A stretch of DNA of 61,700 nt, taken from positions 590,383 through 652,082 of the forward strand of contig MIAG01000001.1 in assembly GCA_001829005.1 (NCBI GenBank), read 5' to 3'. Source of the stretch: Sphingobacteriia bacterium RIFOXYC2_FULL_35_18. Lineage in GTDB: Bacteria > Bacteroidota > Bacteroidia > Chitinophagales > Chitinophagaceae. The stretch's first letter is position 1, and every line of letters starts with the position of its first letter. The notes under the pieces are model-generated. The model was not told where the DNA came from, did not search any database, and worked only from the letters and a program-made list of their open reading frames with translations. Position numbers and translations under genes: made by a program. Below are positions 43,103-51,260 of the stretch, piece after piece.

Positions 43103-43621
43103 ATGAAAAAAATTCTAGTAGCATTCGCCACATTATTATTACTTACAACTGCTGTTGAAGCACAACAGCGTTATGCCATTATTGATACCAAGTATATCCT
43201 GAGTAAAATTCCGGAATACAGAGATGCCGATAAAAAACTACAATTAGTAGGAGAGCAATGGCAAAAAGAGATTGATGATAAGCAGGCAGTTTTAGATAAA
43301 ATGTACAAGAATTATGAGGCAGAGCAGATTATGCTTACCGATGATTTAAAGAAAAAGCGCGAAGACGAATTGTTTGTGAAGGAAAAAGAGATTCGCGATT
43401 TGCAAAAAAAGCGCTTTGGTTACGAGGGTGATTTGTTTAAAGAGCGCCAAAAATTAGTTAAACCTATACAAGATAAAGTGTACAATGCTATTCAAAAAAT
43501 AGCCGTAGCAAGGGTTTATGATTTTATCTTAGATAAAAGTGAAGGAATTACCGTTATATTTGCCGACCCAAAACTGGATAAATCGGATGAGGTTTTAAGG
43601 GAATTGGGCATTAAAAATTAG
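43103..43621 (+). CDS. Skp/OmpH-type periplasmic chaperone (first copy)
   Basis: 172 aa from ATG 43103, starting with MKKILVAFATLLLL and a signal peptide ending in VEAQ. The rest is the helical, charged OmpH region with RYAIIDTKYILSKIPEYRDA and a long coiled coil (about 45-125). Skp holds unfolded outer-membrane proteins for BamA. Its position 16 bp after bamA and the adjacent second copy support this. An upstream TTG gives a longer frame that lies inside bamA. Confidence 0.88.
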   Translation: MKKILVAFATLLLLTTAVEAQQRYAIIDTKYILSKIPEYRDADKKLQLVGEQWQKEIDDKQAVLDKMYKNYEAEQIMLTDDLKKKREDELFVKEKEIRDLQKKRFGYEGDLFKERQKLVKPIQDKVYNAIQKIAVARVYDFILDKSEGITVIFADPKLDKSDEVLRELGIKN

Positions 43622-43653
43622 TCAATCAAAAACAAACAATAAATTTCATTACA

Positions 43654-44256
43654 ATGAAAAAATTTCTCTTCGTGTGTGTGGCTTTTGCAGCGGTTACACT
43701 TTTTTCTAACAGCGCAAGTGCACAGGTTAAAATAGGATACTTTGATGAGCAAGCGGCTCTTTCATTATTTCCTGGTATTGCTAAGATTGATACCTTGTTG
43801 AATAGTTACAGATTAGATTCTTTGCAAGAAGAATACAAATACAATGTATCTGACTTTCAGCGCAGAGACAGCATCTTCAAAAAAGATTCTGCTACTATGC
43901 CTGCTAAAGCAAGAGAATTAGCTACTAGAGAATTATTACAATTGCGTTACAAGTTAGTAAACTGGCAAGAGTATTCTCAGCAAATGGAGCAAGCTAAATA
44001 TGAAGAGCTAGTAGGGCCATACAGACAAAGATTATATACTGCTGTGCAAGAAGTTATTGCAGAGCAGAAATATACTATTGTATTAAAAGCAGAAGTAATT
44101 TCTCCTTATGGAACTCCTAATTTGTTGGATAATATTACTATCCGTGCTGCCCAAAAATTAAAGTTGGCTTTACCTAAAGAAATTGAAGATGCTTGGAAAG
44201 CTGCATCAGGTAGCAGTTCTGCTCCAGCTAAGCCTAAGCCTGCAGGGAAAGGATAA
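43654..44256 (+). CDS. Skp/OmpH-type periplasmic chaperone (second copy)
   Basis: 200 aa. Signal peptide cleaved after SASA (about residue 23), then KIGYFDEQAALSLFPGI and the coiled-coil arms (about 45-135). The tail ends with a Pro/Lys/Ala-rich stretch (APAKPKPAGKG). Tandem skp-like genes after bamA are common in this phylum. An intrinsic terminator follows, closing the DUF6089-uppS-bamA-skp-skp block. Confidence 0.88.
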   Translation: MKKFLFVCVAFAAVTLFSNSASAQVKIGYFDEQAALSLFPGIAKIDTLLNSYRLDSLQEEYKYNVSDFQRRDSIFKKDSATMPAKARELATRELLQLRYKLVNWQEYSQQMEQAKYEELVGPYRQRLYTAVQEVIAEQKYTIVLKAEVISPYGTPNLLDNITIRAAQKLKLALPKEIEDAWKAASGSSSAPAKPKPAGKG

Positions 44257-44278
44257 TTTTAGTCAAAACTATATATAC

Positions 44279-44310
44279 AGCCTCTCTGATTTATTTCGGA
44301 GAGGCTTTTT
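44279..44310 (+). terminator. Intrinsic terminator after the second skp-like gene
   Basis: AGCCTCTC (44279-44286) pairs with GAGAGGCT (44299-44306), extended by two inner pairs, and a T-rich tract follows (44306-44316, interrupted once). Confidence 0.85.
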
Positions 44311-44327
44311 GTTTTTATCTTTAGTTT

Positions 44328-45158
44328 ATGCATCAACAATCTCCCATTGGCGTTTTTGATAGTGGATATGGAGGGTTAACCATTTTGAAAGAATTGGTAA
44401 AGCAACTACCTCAATACGATTATTTGTATTTGGGGGATAATGCCCGTGCGCCTTATGGAACCCGATCATTTGAAACGGTTTACCAATACACTTTAGAAGC
44501 AGTACAATGGTTTTTTAACCAAGGTTGTGAGTTGGTGGTGTTGGCTTGCAATACGGCTTCAGCCAAAGCCTTGCGTACCATACAACAAAAGGATTTAGCC
44601 CAGTTTGGGCCCAGTAAAAGAGTATTAGGGGTGATTAGACCCACCGCGGAAGTGATTGGTCGTTTTTCAGAATCAGGGCAGTTGGGTGTGTTAGCCACTA
44701 AGGGGACAGTAATCAGTGAGAGTTATCTGTTAGAGATTGCCCATTTCTTTCCAGATATGACCGTGTTTCAACAAGCATGCCCTATGTGGGTACCATTGAT
44801 TGAAAATGGCGAACACGAAGGAGCGGGTGCAGACTATTTTGTGAAAGATAGTTTAGATCAATTAATGAGCCAGTCGCCAGCCATTGACACGGTTTTATTG
44901 GCTTGCACGCATTATCCATTATTGATTCCTAAAATAGAGGCCCAGCTTCCTAAGCATATTCAAGTGGTTTCCCAGGGTGAAATAGTTGCTCAAAGTTTGG
45001 CCAATTACCTAGAAAGGCATCCTGCTATGGCCGATCATTGCTCTAAAAATGGGCATATAAGGTTCTGTACCACCGATTCAACTACCGATTTTGATGAAAA
45101 AGGAGCTATTTTCTTCGGAAAATCCCTTAAATCGGAGCATATTCTGTTGGGTCATTAA
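44328..45158 (+). CDS. murI: Glutamate racemase
   Basis: 276 aa, Asp/Glu racemase family. Substrate-phosphate loop GVFDSGYGGLTILKEL near residue 7, PYGTRS near 46, the first catalytic Cys in LACNTASAKALR near 75, and the second in LLACTHYPLL near 186. It supplies D-glutamate for peptidoglycan. The ATG follows the skp terminator by 17 nt. Confidence 0.95.
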   Translation: MHQQSPIGVFDSGYGGLTILKELVKQLPQYDYLYLGDNARAPYGTRSFETVYQYTLEAVQWFFNQGCELVVLACNTASAKALRTIQQKDLAQFGPSKRVLGVIRPTAEVIGRFSESGQLGVLATKGTVISESYLLEIAHFFPDMTVFQQACPMWVPLIENGEHEGAGADYFVKDSLDQLMSQSPAIDTVLLACTHYPLLIPKIEAQLPKHIQVVSQGEIVAQSLANYLERHPAMADHCSKNGHIRFCTTDSTTDFDEKGAIFFGKSLKSEHILLGH

Positions 45159-45177
45159 CCTTTTTTACTTAATTTTG
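45147..45177 (+). promoter_or_regulatory. Candidate rpmH promoter
   Basis: TTG (45147-45149), a 20-nt spacer and TAATTTTG (45170-45177) give both boxes of a Bacteroidota promoter. The -33 box lies in the last codons of murI. The leader to rpmH would be about 75 nt. Confidence 0.6.
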
Positions 45178-45257
45178 CCGTCCTTTCACAAGCGGCGGTA
45201 TGGTGACTGCAGCAATGAAATGAAACCATATTTTAGGGTTAGTAAAAAAAGACATCA

Positions 45258-45413
45258 ATGAAACGTACATTCCAACCACACAAGCGTCGTCGTAAAACCG
45301 TACACGGTTTCCGTAAACGTATGGAGTCTGCTAATGGCCGTAAAGTACTGGCAAGCCGCAGAGCGAAAGGTCGCAAGAAACTTAGTGTTTCTAGCGAAAA
45401 AGGATTAAAGTAA
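45258..45413 (+). CDS. rpmH: 50S ribosomal protein L34 (bL34)
   Basis: 51 aa, encoded by a short frame that is easily overlooked. It starts [18 protein letters not shown] and continues [19 protein letters not shown], the invariant L34 pattern. Very basic; it binds 23S rRNA. The order rpmH-rnpA-yidD is the widely conserved one. An intrinsic terminator follows before rnpA, so rnpA probably uses its own promoter here. Confidence 0.97.
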   Translation: MKRTFQPHKRRRKTVHGFRKRMESANGRKVLASRRAKGRKKLSVSSEKGLK

Positions 45414-45471
45414 TCCCCCACACCCTTTAGGGTACAGCATTCTGTTGAATGTTGTAGGGCATGATCATATT

Positions 45472-45500
45472 AAGCTCCGTCTTTGTGACGGAGCTTTTTT
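45472..45500 (+). terminator. Intrinsic terminator between rpmH and rnpA
   Basis: AAGCTCCGTC (45472-45481) pairs perfectly with GACGGAGCTT (45487-45496) around a 5-nt loop, and the T tract runs to 45500. It should attenuate transcription into rnpA. Confidence 0.85.
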
Positions 45501-45507
45501 AGTTTTG
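45500..45507 (+). promoter_or_regulatory. Candidate -7 box TAGTTTTG for rnpA
   Basis: Exact TAnnTTTG match whose first T is the last T of the rpmH terminator tract. It ends 7 nt before the rnpA ATG. A TTTG in the terminator loop (45482-45485) is only 14 nt away, too close for a normal -33 box. Confidence 0.4.
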
Positions 45508-45514
45508 TAATCAA

Positions 45515-45919
45515 ATGACAAAAAATAACACTTATTCAAAGCAAGAAAAACTCAAGAGCAGAAAAGCACTGGAGCAATTATTTGCCAAGGGTAAATCATT
45601 TAGTGTCTTTCCAATTAAAGTGTTTTACACTATTTCTGATGGGGCATTGGTTCAAGCTGGGGTTGGTGTTAGTTCTCGGATTTTTAAAAAAGCACACGAC
45701 AGAAATAAAGTAAAGCGTTTGTTGCGCGAAGTATATCGAACACAAAAGCAACCGCTTTATACAAGTGTTGCATCAAATCAACAACAACTCAATGTGTTCT
45801 TTTTATACATCGGAAAAGAGCTTCCAGTGTTTGCTGATTTACAAATAGCAATGGAAAAGACTTTGGAAAAATTGATTCGAAAAATTAGTGAACCCACTCC
45901 CAATGTGCAGCAGCTGTAA
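45515..45919 (+). CDS. rnpA: Ribonuclease P protein component
   Basis: 134 aa. Short start motif KSRKALEQLFAKGKSFSVFPIKVFY, then the conserved RNR signature as AHDRNKVKRLLREVYR near residue 72. It aids RNase P RNA in trimming tRNA 5' ends. It follows rpmH, as in most bacteria, and its end overlaps or abuts yidD. Confidence 0.93.
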   Translation: MTKNNTYSKQEKLKSRKALEQLFAKGKSFSVFPIKVFYTISDGALVQAGVGVSSRIFKKAHDRNKVKRLLREVYRTQKQPLYTSVASNQQQLNVFFLYIGKELPVFADLQIAMEKTLEKLIRKISEPTPNVQQL

Positions 45920-45971
45920 TCAACCCGCCATAAAAAACGATCAAACACTAAAAGCGTTTTCTATCACGCGG

Positions 45972-46184
45972 ATGCTTGGGTATTTATTGATTCCTTTTAT
46001 TAAAATTTACCAATACATTATTTCACCGGTGATGGGACCTAAGTGCAGATTTGTTCCCACCTGTTCTCAATATGGAGAACAAGCATTGAAAAAATACGGC
46101 TTGTTTAAAGGAGGATGGTTGTTGATTAAAAGACTCAGCAAATGCAGACCTGGCGGAGGTTCTGGCTGGGATCCATTACCTTAA
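45972..46184 (+). CDS. yidD: Membrane protein insertion efficiency factor YidD
   Basis: 70 aa when begun at ATG 45972 (MLGYLLIPFIKIYQYIISP), which gives the family length; ATG 45903 or GTG 45888 in the same frame would extend it into rnpA. It has an N-terminal amphipathic helix, CRFVPTCSQYG, then GLFKGGWLLIKRLSKCRPGGGSGWDPLP. It assists YidC-dependent insertion. Its stop is 3 bp from the stop of the opposite lipoprotein gene. Confidence 0.9.
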   Translation: MLGYLLIPFIKIYQYIISPVMGPKCRFVPTCSQYGEQALKKYGLFKGGWLLIKRLSKCRPGGGSGWDPLP

Positions 46185-46186
46185 TC

Positions 46187-46783
46187 CTATTCAGGTGCAA
46201 CAGTGAGCGCTTGCAGCTTGGTAATCATTTCTCTGATTTCCTTGATGCTATAGAAGCGATAAATTTCAGGATCTTTTCCATCTATTTTTTCTGCAGAACG
46301 CATTTGATGATAAGGCCCCACAACTTGTGCTTGTGCATTCGCTGTAATAAAAGTTGCTTGGTTAGGAAGGATGAAAAAATTTCTATTGGCTGCAGAAACA
46401 TTTTTTCCTTGACTTAATTGTTGTAGTGAATCTATTTTTTGAATTAAGCTTTCTTGTGTAATTACTTTCTGTGCCTGACCTGCGCTTGAATATTGTTGAT
46501 AGCTACCAATAATGGTATCATTCTTTACATTAATAATATACAATCCATTTTCTTTTAATTGAACAGTAGCTTCTCCCGCTGGAGTATTTAATTTAAAACT
46601 GATATCTGCTTTATTAACCGCCACTAATTTTTCTTCATGACCCGCACCATCTTTTGCTTGTATGGTACCTGCATTTAAATCAACGGTTGCTTCTCCTTTG
46701 CTCATAACGATAATGGTTTTATCATTTCCAGCACAGGCAATTAATAAACTGCTAACTAAAATAAATGCAAGTAGGTTTTTCAT
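46187..46783 (-). CDS. Lipoprotein of unknown function
   Basis: 198 aa. The leader MKNLLAFILVSSLLIACAGND has a lipobox with Cys17. The middle is beta-rich (ATVDLNAGTIQAKDG, ATVQLKENGLYIINVKND) and the C-terminal ~60 residues are helical, including IRFYSIKEIREMITKLQAL-type segments. I recognise no domain. The gene lies downstream of superoxide dismutase on the same strand, with a terminator in between. Confidence 0.6.
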   Translation of the reverse strand: MKNLLAFILVSSLLIACAGNDKTIIVMSKGEATVDLNAGTIQAKDGAGHEEKLVAVNKADISFKLNTPAGEATVQLKENGLYIINVKNDTIIGSYQQYSSAGQAQKVITQESLIQKIDSLQQLSQGKNVSAANRNFFILPNQATFITANAQAQVVGPYHQMRSAEKIDGKDPEIYRFYSIKEIREMITKLQALTVAPE

Positions 46784-46795
46784 ATAAGCTTATTT

Positions 46796-46830
46796 AAAAA
46801 AAATCACGCTGCAGAATGCTACAGCGTGAT
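46796..46830 (-). terminator. Intrinsic terminator after superoxide dismutase
   Basis: On the minus strand the 9-bp stem formed by 46822-46830 and 46803-46811 encloses a 10-nt loop and is followed by eight T (A on the + strand, 46796-46803). Confidence 0.85.
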
Positions 46831-46851
46831 GTGAAAATACATGATTTTTAT

Positions 46852-47457
46852 TTATTTAGCTGCTGCAAAACGCTCAGCTACTTTGCTCCAATTTACTACG
46901 TTCCAGAATGCTGCTAAATAATCAGCTCTACGATTCTGGTATTTTAAATAGTAAGCATGTTCCCAAACATCGGCTCCTAAAATAGGTGTGCCTTTTACTT
47001 CAGCTACATCCATCAAAGGATTATCTTGGTTAGGCGTAGAGCTTACATCTAATTTGCCTTCTTTCACAATTAACCAAGCCCAACCGCTACCAAAGCGAGT
47101 CATACCTGCTGCTGCAAATTTTTCTTTGAATGCATCAAATGATCCGAAAGCAGCGTCAATAGCTTCTGCCAAAGCGCCTGTTGGGTTGCCACCTGCATTC
47201 GCAGCTAAGCTCTCCCAAAAAAAAGTATGGTTCCAATGACCACCGCCATTGTTACGTACAGCAGGGCTAATGCTACCAGCTGATTTTACCAATTCTTCAA
47301 TAGACTTGCCTTCGTTGGGAGTACCAGCAATGGCTTTGTTTAGATTGTCTACATAAGCCTGGTGGTGCTTACCATGGTGAATTTGCATGGTAGTAGTGTC
47401 AATATGCGGCTCAAGCGCATCGTGCGCATAGGGTAAAGGTGCTAGTGTAAATGACAT
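46852..47457 (-). CDS. Superoxide dismutase (Fe/Mn family)
   Basis: 201 aa. Metal ligands in order: His28 in [15 protein letters not shown], His in [10 protein letters not shown] near residue 79, and Asp and His in [15 protein letters not shown] near 163-167. The STPNQDNPL segment carries the Gln used by Mn and cambialistic enzymes. No signal peptide, so cytoplasmic. It converts superoxide to peroxide. A TAAATTTG box lies about 34 nt before the ATG. Confidence 0.95.
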   Translation of the reverse strand: MSFTLAPLPYAHDALEPHIDTTTMQIHHGKHHQAYVDNLNKAIAGTPNEGKSIEELVKSAGSISPAVRNNGGGHWNHTFFWESLAANAGGNPTGALAEAIDAAFGSFDAFKEKFAAAGMTRFGSGWAWLIVKEGKLDVSSTPNQDNPLMDVAEVKGTPILGADVWEHAYYLKYQNRRADYLAAFWNVVNWSKVAERFAAAK

Positions 47458-47490
47458 ATTTATCTGTTTAAATGGTATAATAATTGATTA

Positions 47491-47498
47491 CAAATTTA
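47491..47498 (-). promoter_or_regulatory. Candidate -7 box TAAATTTG for superoxide dismutase
   Basis: Exact TAnnTTTG match on the minus strand, 33 nt upstream of the start codon. No clear -33 TTTG is at the usual spacing. Confidence 0.45.
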
Positions 47499-47561
47499 AG
47501 CTGCATTGGTTTAACTAGGTGTTAAAGCGGGGATTTGTTTCGGAATTCGACATTGATAGTT

Positions 47562-47725
47562 GATGTGCTTAGTAAAATACTTCGTTCGCGGCCGATTATT
47601 GCGTGTATTTAACTCATAAGCCTCCTATTTGTATACAATAATCGAATGCTCACTTTCGTATTTTACTAAGCACATCCAAATAACTCAATTTCATACCAGT
47701 ACAATAATCGAATGCTCATTTACGT
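47562..47725. repeat. Repeat-rich noncoding segment at the left edge of the accessory block
   Basis: The 314 bp between superoxide dismutase and the next gene hold no gene. A perfect 19-bp inverted repeat (47562-47580 with 47658-47676; it starts GATGTGCTTAG) encloses 77 bp. Inside, CGATTATTG (47593-47601) is repeated inverted at 47636-47644. A ~25-bp direct repeat beginning ACAATAATCGAATGCTCA occurs at 47635 and 47701 with two differences. Parts of these units (GAGCATTCGA, TTGTTTGAGTA) also occur in the noncoding segment at 52528-52694. Confidence 0.7.
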
Positions 47726-47771
47726 GATTGTTTGAGTACAAAATTTGTATTATTCGTCTGTTTTAGTTTCC

Positions 47772-48278
47772 TTAATGCTCTTGTAAAGTTAAACTGGCTT
47801 CTATGTACTTTTTTCTTAGTATGCTATCTTTTGATTTGGGATAGGCGCCTATAATGCAAATGGATATATTCTCAAATCCCATGATGGTAGTAATAGTGAT
47901 AAAATTTTCATATTGTGATTGATCAGGACTTATTTCTTCTCTTATTATGCTTACAGCTTCCTGATTATTTACTTTGTGATATTCAATATTTAATATTAAT
48001 GATGTCTCAGTTGATTTCTCCTCTAAGAACTCAGATTTAGTTTTGGAATAAAGGCTTGGGAAAGTAATATATTTTATACTAGCGCTAATGTTCTTATTAG
48101 TATAGCCATTCCCTTCTGCTAATTGAACAAATCCTGTGTCTGGTTTATTGAATGAAAAACTTTTTGATAGCCATTTCAGAATACCTAAAGAATCAACTGA
48201 ATTTTTCGTGTTGCTTTGTGCAACAGCTGACAACGACCATAAAAGAAAAAAAGTGCTTGAAGTTAATATTTTAAACAT
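47772..48278 (-). CDS. Secreted protein of unknown function
   Basis: 168 aa. Signal peptide of 20 residues (cleavage after AVAQ). The mature part begins with a Ser/Asn-rich stretch and then alternates strands and helices (ASIKYITFPSLYSKTKSEFLEE; FENISICIIGAYPKSKD). I recognise no domain. It lies 12 bp after the broken LprI-like gene on the same strand, in the accessory block. Confidence 0.5.
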   Translation of the reverse strand: MFKILTSSTFFLLWSLSAVAQSNTKNSVDSLGILKWLSKSFSFNKPDTGFVQLAEGNGYTNKNISASIKYITFPSLYSKTKSEFLEEKSTETSLILNIEYHKVNNQEAVSIIREEISPDQSQYENFITITTIMGFENISICIIGAYPKSKDSILRKKYIEASLTLQEH

Positions 48279-48290
48279 CTGATTATTTCT

Positions 48291-48760
48291 TTATTTACTT
48301 GATTGTACAATATTGTTATAGTAATTAAAAATGTCTATGCACCTTTTTACAACTAGATCAGCATAAGAACTGGTTATGATATTTGATTTTATTGTGCCTC
48401 CTCCGGAGTATTCATCTTTAGAGAGGGTTCTGATTAATTTAGATTCTGTATCTCTGAATTGCAACCAATCTTTTTGTGTAGTCACAAGTGTTGCTTTATC
48501 TTGAGGCTTTAATAGTTTTAAAAGCCTGTTATAATATTTATTGAGTAGTTGATCATACGCGGATGACATCTCTTGTATAGCTTTATTCATGCCAACTATG
48601 GTATTATCAATTTTCATTCGTTGCGCCATTACTTGTCCTATGTAAAATCTGTCTCTTGAAAACTCAATTTGAGGAGTTATTTCTTTAAGTTTATCAACTT
48701 GTCCCGCTGATAGCTTAGCTATTAATGTGAATAGGGCAAAAAAACTACTTTCTTATACAT
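48291..48760 (-). pseudogene. LprI/DUF1311-like secreted protein interrupted by a frameshift in its signal peptide
   Basis: The intact frame 48291-48629 (112 aa) has the LprI-family pattern: a helical pair with KDWLQFRDTESKLIR near residue 54 and a GGGT segment after it. That frame stays open upstream to a stop at 48753-48755 and encodes a signal-peptide-like stretch (FALFTLIAKLSAGQ) without a start codon. In another frame ATG at 48758-48760 begins MYKKVVF and then meets a stop. The two frames join at a run of seven A (48738-48744, T on the coding strand): one extra T would give MYKKVVFFALFTLIAKLSAGQ, a complete signal peptide and a 156-residue protein. It may be a pseudogene, a phase-variable gene, a slippage site or a sequencing error. 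Confidence 0.65.
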
Positions 48761-48814
48761 GACTTATATAGGGTTTAAAAGTTTTTTTGAATTCGTTTTT
48801 TATTTAGTCAGGAT

Positions 48815-49186
48815 TTACCAAAAATTAAAAAGTCTTTTGAAAATGATTCTGTCAAAAAAGGCCGCCAATAAAACACCTGCTGCATACATGATAAAATCTA
48901 AAGGGTCAAAGACACGGGCGAGTGCGTAAATACCGAAATATTGTAGCGTTTCGGAGAGAGAGCATAGCAAAAATATAGCCAATGCTTTTGAGTGCCATTT
49001 TTGGAGTCTCTTGAATTGATCTTCTACAAGAAACAATAGCATATAGTATCCAAATGGGATAGCAATGTCTGCAAAATAGCTGTGAAAGAGAATACGAATT
49101 CTTTCATTTGCCCAATCTGCACCTATAATAAATAAGGCTGCAATAATTAAGATATTAAAGACTACGACCTGTTTTTTTGTTTTCAA
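48815..49186 (-). CDS. VanZ-like membrane protein
   Basis: 123 aa with four predicted helices (about 8-25, 38-55, 66-84, 93-112). The last half matches the VanZ pattern: a conserved Glu-x-x-Gln (SETLQYFG), an Arg and then DPLDFIMYAAGVLLA. VanZ-like proteins are small membrane proteins found in many contexts; teicoplanin resistance is documented only for the original member. It is one of the accessory genes between the two repeat segments. Confidence 0.7.
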   Translation of the reverse strand: MKTKKQVVVFNILIIAALFIIGADWANERIRILFHSYFADIAIPFGYYMLLFLVEDQFKRLQKWHSKALAIFLLCSLSETLQYFGIYALARVFDPLDFIMYAAGVLLAAFFDRIIFKRLFNFW

Positions 49187-49206
49187 GATGAAAATTATTT
49201 GTGTTT

Positions 49207-49749
49207 CTAAATCAAATATTCTGAAATCGCAGTATCAGTATACCAAGCACCCTTAGCATTTTTCTTTATTACAATTGTGGTTGCACCTGATTCTGGTGAA
49301 TAAATATAAACGATGAAAGTACTCTTGTCTTTTGAATATACTGGGTTGCTTACATAATATACAGGAACGTAGTGAAATTTCTTTGTAATGGCTCTATAGT
49401 GTTCTGATTCGGTGGCGCTGCTTAGCTTGGGGAAGTGTATTGTAAAATCTTTTAATCGAATGTTTTTATTGAGCCAAGGTGCGCTGGCTACCATTTTGGG
49501 TAAACTATCTTTTGCCATCTCTGGGAAAGACTTTCCCAGTATATGCCAGAATTGTCTTTCTCTTTCTGTGTCTTCCGTAACCATTTTAATGTCCTTAGTT
49601 TCCATCGGAATCAGCACAATAGAACCTTTTGTTTGAAATCGCAAGAGAACTTTTCTAATGAAATATGCTTCTGGATTATTGTCTGGATTTTCATGCGCAC
49701 GACTACTGACGCATGAGATAAAAAATAAAAATGTATACAGTATTCTCAT
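49207..49749 (-). CDS. Secreted protein of unknown function
   Basis: 180 aa. Signal peptide of about 18 residues (SCVSSRAHE region). A helical middle (KMVTEDTERERQFWHILGKSF) precedes a beta-rich C-terminus with FIVYIYSPESGATTIVIKKN. No family recognised. It lies 20 bp upstream of the VanZ-like gene on the same strand and is divergent from the ABC transporter genes. Confidence 0.5.
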   Translation of the reverse strand: MRILYTFLFFISCVSSRAHENPDNNPEAYFIRKVLLRFQTKGSIVLIPMETKDIKMVTEDTERERQFWHILGKSFPEMAKDSLPKMVASAPWLNKNIRLKDFTIHFPKLSSATESEHYRAITKKFHYVPVYYVSNPVYSKDKSTFIVYIYSPESGATTIVIKKNAKGAWYTDTAISEYLI

Positions 49750-49790
49750 AGTTACTACTTATCAAAATACAGATAATTTATTTATATTCA

Positions 49791-51257
49791 ATGATGTTAT
49801 TTTCTTTAATCGTTAATGAGGCGAAAAAAATTGTTAGAAGTAGGTATTCTGGAGCAAGTTTGTTTGGACAAATTTTTGTCGGCATTCTGATTGTATATCT
49901 TTTATCTTCTGCCATTGTACTAGGTGCAATGTTGAATTCTATTTTATATAAATTAACCCCTGGAAAAGAGTTTGATACATTTTGTGGAATCTTACTTTAT
50001 TACTTTTTAATAGATATACCTCTTCGTTATTGGTTTCAAGAATTACCAACTTTATCTGTTAAGCCCTATTTAATTCAGAATGTTAAAAAAAGTCAACTCA
50101 TTAATTTTTTAAACCTTCGTTCTTTACTAAGCCTTTTTAATTTAATTCCATTAGTATTATTTATACCATTTATGGTAGGAAATGTTTTAGAGAAATTTGG
50201 AGCTAACGTTTTCATAGCTTTTTTAGTTTGCCTATTTTTTCTAATGCTTGCCAATCATTTTATGGTAATTTATTTAAAGCGAAAATCAATTATCAATACA
50301 AAATGGTTAGTTGGATTTGTGCTTGTTATTGCGTCTATTTTCTTGTGTACTGCCAATAATATTTTTTCAATTTCAGCTATATCTGTTTATTTTTTTCCGC
50401 AGTTGCTCAACAATTATTGGCTTGCACTGATTCCTGTTTTATTTTTTATATGGGCATTTCTTATCAATCGCTCATTGTTAAGGGATAATTTTTATCTTGA
50501 TATTGATGCCAATAACAAAGCAAGCAGCAATCTTTCTTTAAAATGGACAGATAGCTTTGGTGAGTTAATTTCAAATGAATTAAAACTAATATTCAGAAAT
50601 AAACGCCCAAGAAACACCATTTTAATGAGCTTAATATTTCTTTTATATGGTTTTATGCTTTATAATAAAGATTTATTTAATGAGCAATCGCCTAGGCTGA
50701 TAATAATCGTTATGGCGTATATGATTACTGGTTTGAGTAGCTTGAATTATATGCAGTTTTTATTTTCTTGGCAAACAGCACATATAGAACAATTGATGAT
50801 CTCCAAACATGGACTCACTAATTATGTAAAAAGCAAGCTGAGTTTAGTAAGAATTTTGAACACCGTTCCATTTATTATTAGTTTGTTTTACGGCATAATG
50901 GATTGGAGAATCATACCATTGCATGTCGCTTTATTTGCATTTAATATTGGACTCATTTTACCATTTGGCGTATTGATTAATGTTTATAATACAAAGGGAA
51001 TTGATATCAGTAAAAGTGCCAATTTCAATTATCAAGGAGTAGGGTTAAATAGTTTCTTAAGTACATTAATTCCATTGCTCTTATTAATGGGGATTTATGG
51101 CATAGTTATGTCATTCTTTGGATTTTGGCCTGCTGTTGTTTCAATTGGAATGGTAGGTTTCATTCCATTGTTTCTTCAAAATTGGTGGATCAAACAAATA
51201 GTACTGCGCTTAAAAAAACAAAAATATTCAATCATAGCAGGCTTCAAAGAAAAATAA
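49791..51257 (+). CDS. DUF5687-type ABC transporter permease
   Basis: 488 aa polytopic membrane protein with about twelve hydrophobic segments. The N-terminal region with IPLRYWFQELPTLSVKPYLIQNV matches DUF5687, a Bacteroidota ABC-2-like permease family. A cytoplasmic helical segment lies at about 255-275. The ATPase follows 3 bp downstream. Substrate unknown; its position in the accessory block suggests export or self-protection rather than nutrient uptake (inference). Confidence 0.8.
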   Translation: MMLFSLIVNEAKKIVRSRYSGASLFGQIFVGILIVYLLSSAIVLGAMLNSILYKLTPGKEFDTFCGILLYYFLIDIPLRYWFQELPTLSVKPYLIQNVKKSQLINFLNLRSLLSLFNLIPLVLFIPFMVGNVLEKFGANVFIAFLVCLFFLMLANHFMVIYLKRKSIINTKWLVGFVLVIASIFLCTANNIFSISAISVYFFPQLLNNYWLALIPVLFFIWAFLINRSLLRDNFYLDIDANNKASSNLSLKWTDSFGELISNELKLIFRNKRPRNTILMSLIFLLYGFMLYNKDLFNEQSPRLIIIVMAYMITGLSSLNYMQFLFSWQTAHIEQLMISKHGLTNYVKSKLSLVRILNTVPFIISLFYGIMDWRIIPLHVALFAFNIGLILPFGVLINVYNTKGIDISKSANFNYQGVGLNSFLSTLIPLLLLMGIYGIVMSFFGFWPAVVSIGMVGFIPLFLQNWWIKQIVLRLKKQKYSIIAGFKEK

Positions 51258-51260
51258 TTA

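Noticed and set aside
47562..47676. Insertion sequence ends
   Set aside because: The 77 bp between the arms is too short for a transposase and no target-site duplication is evident; a non-autonomous element remains possible and is listed as a finding.
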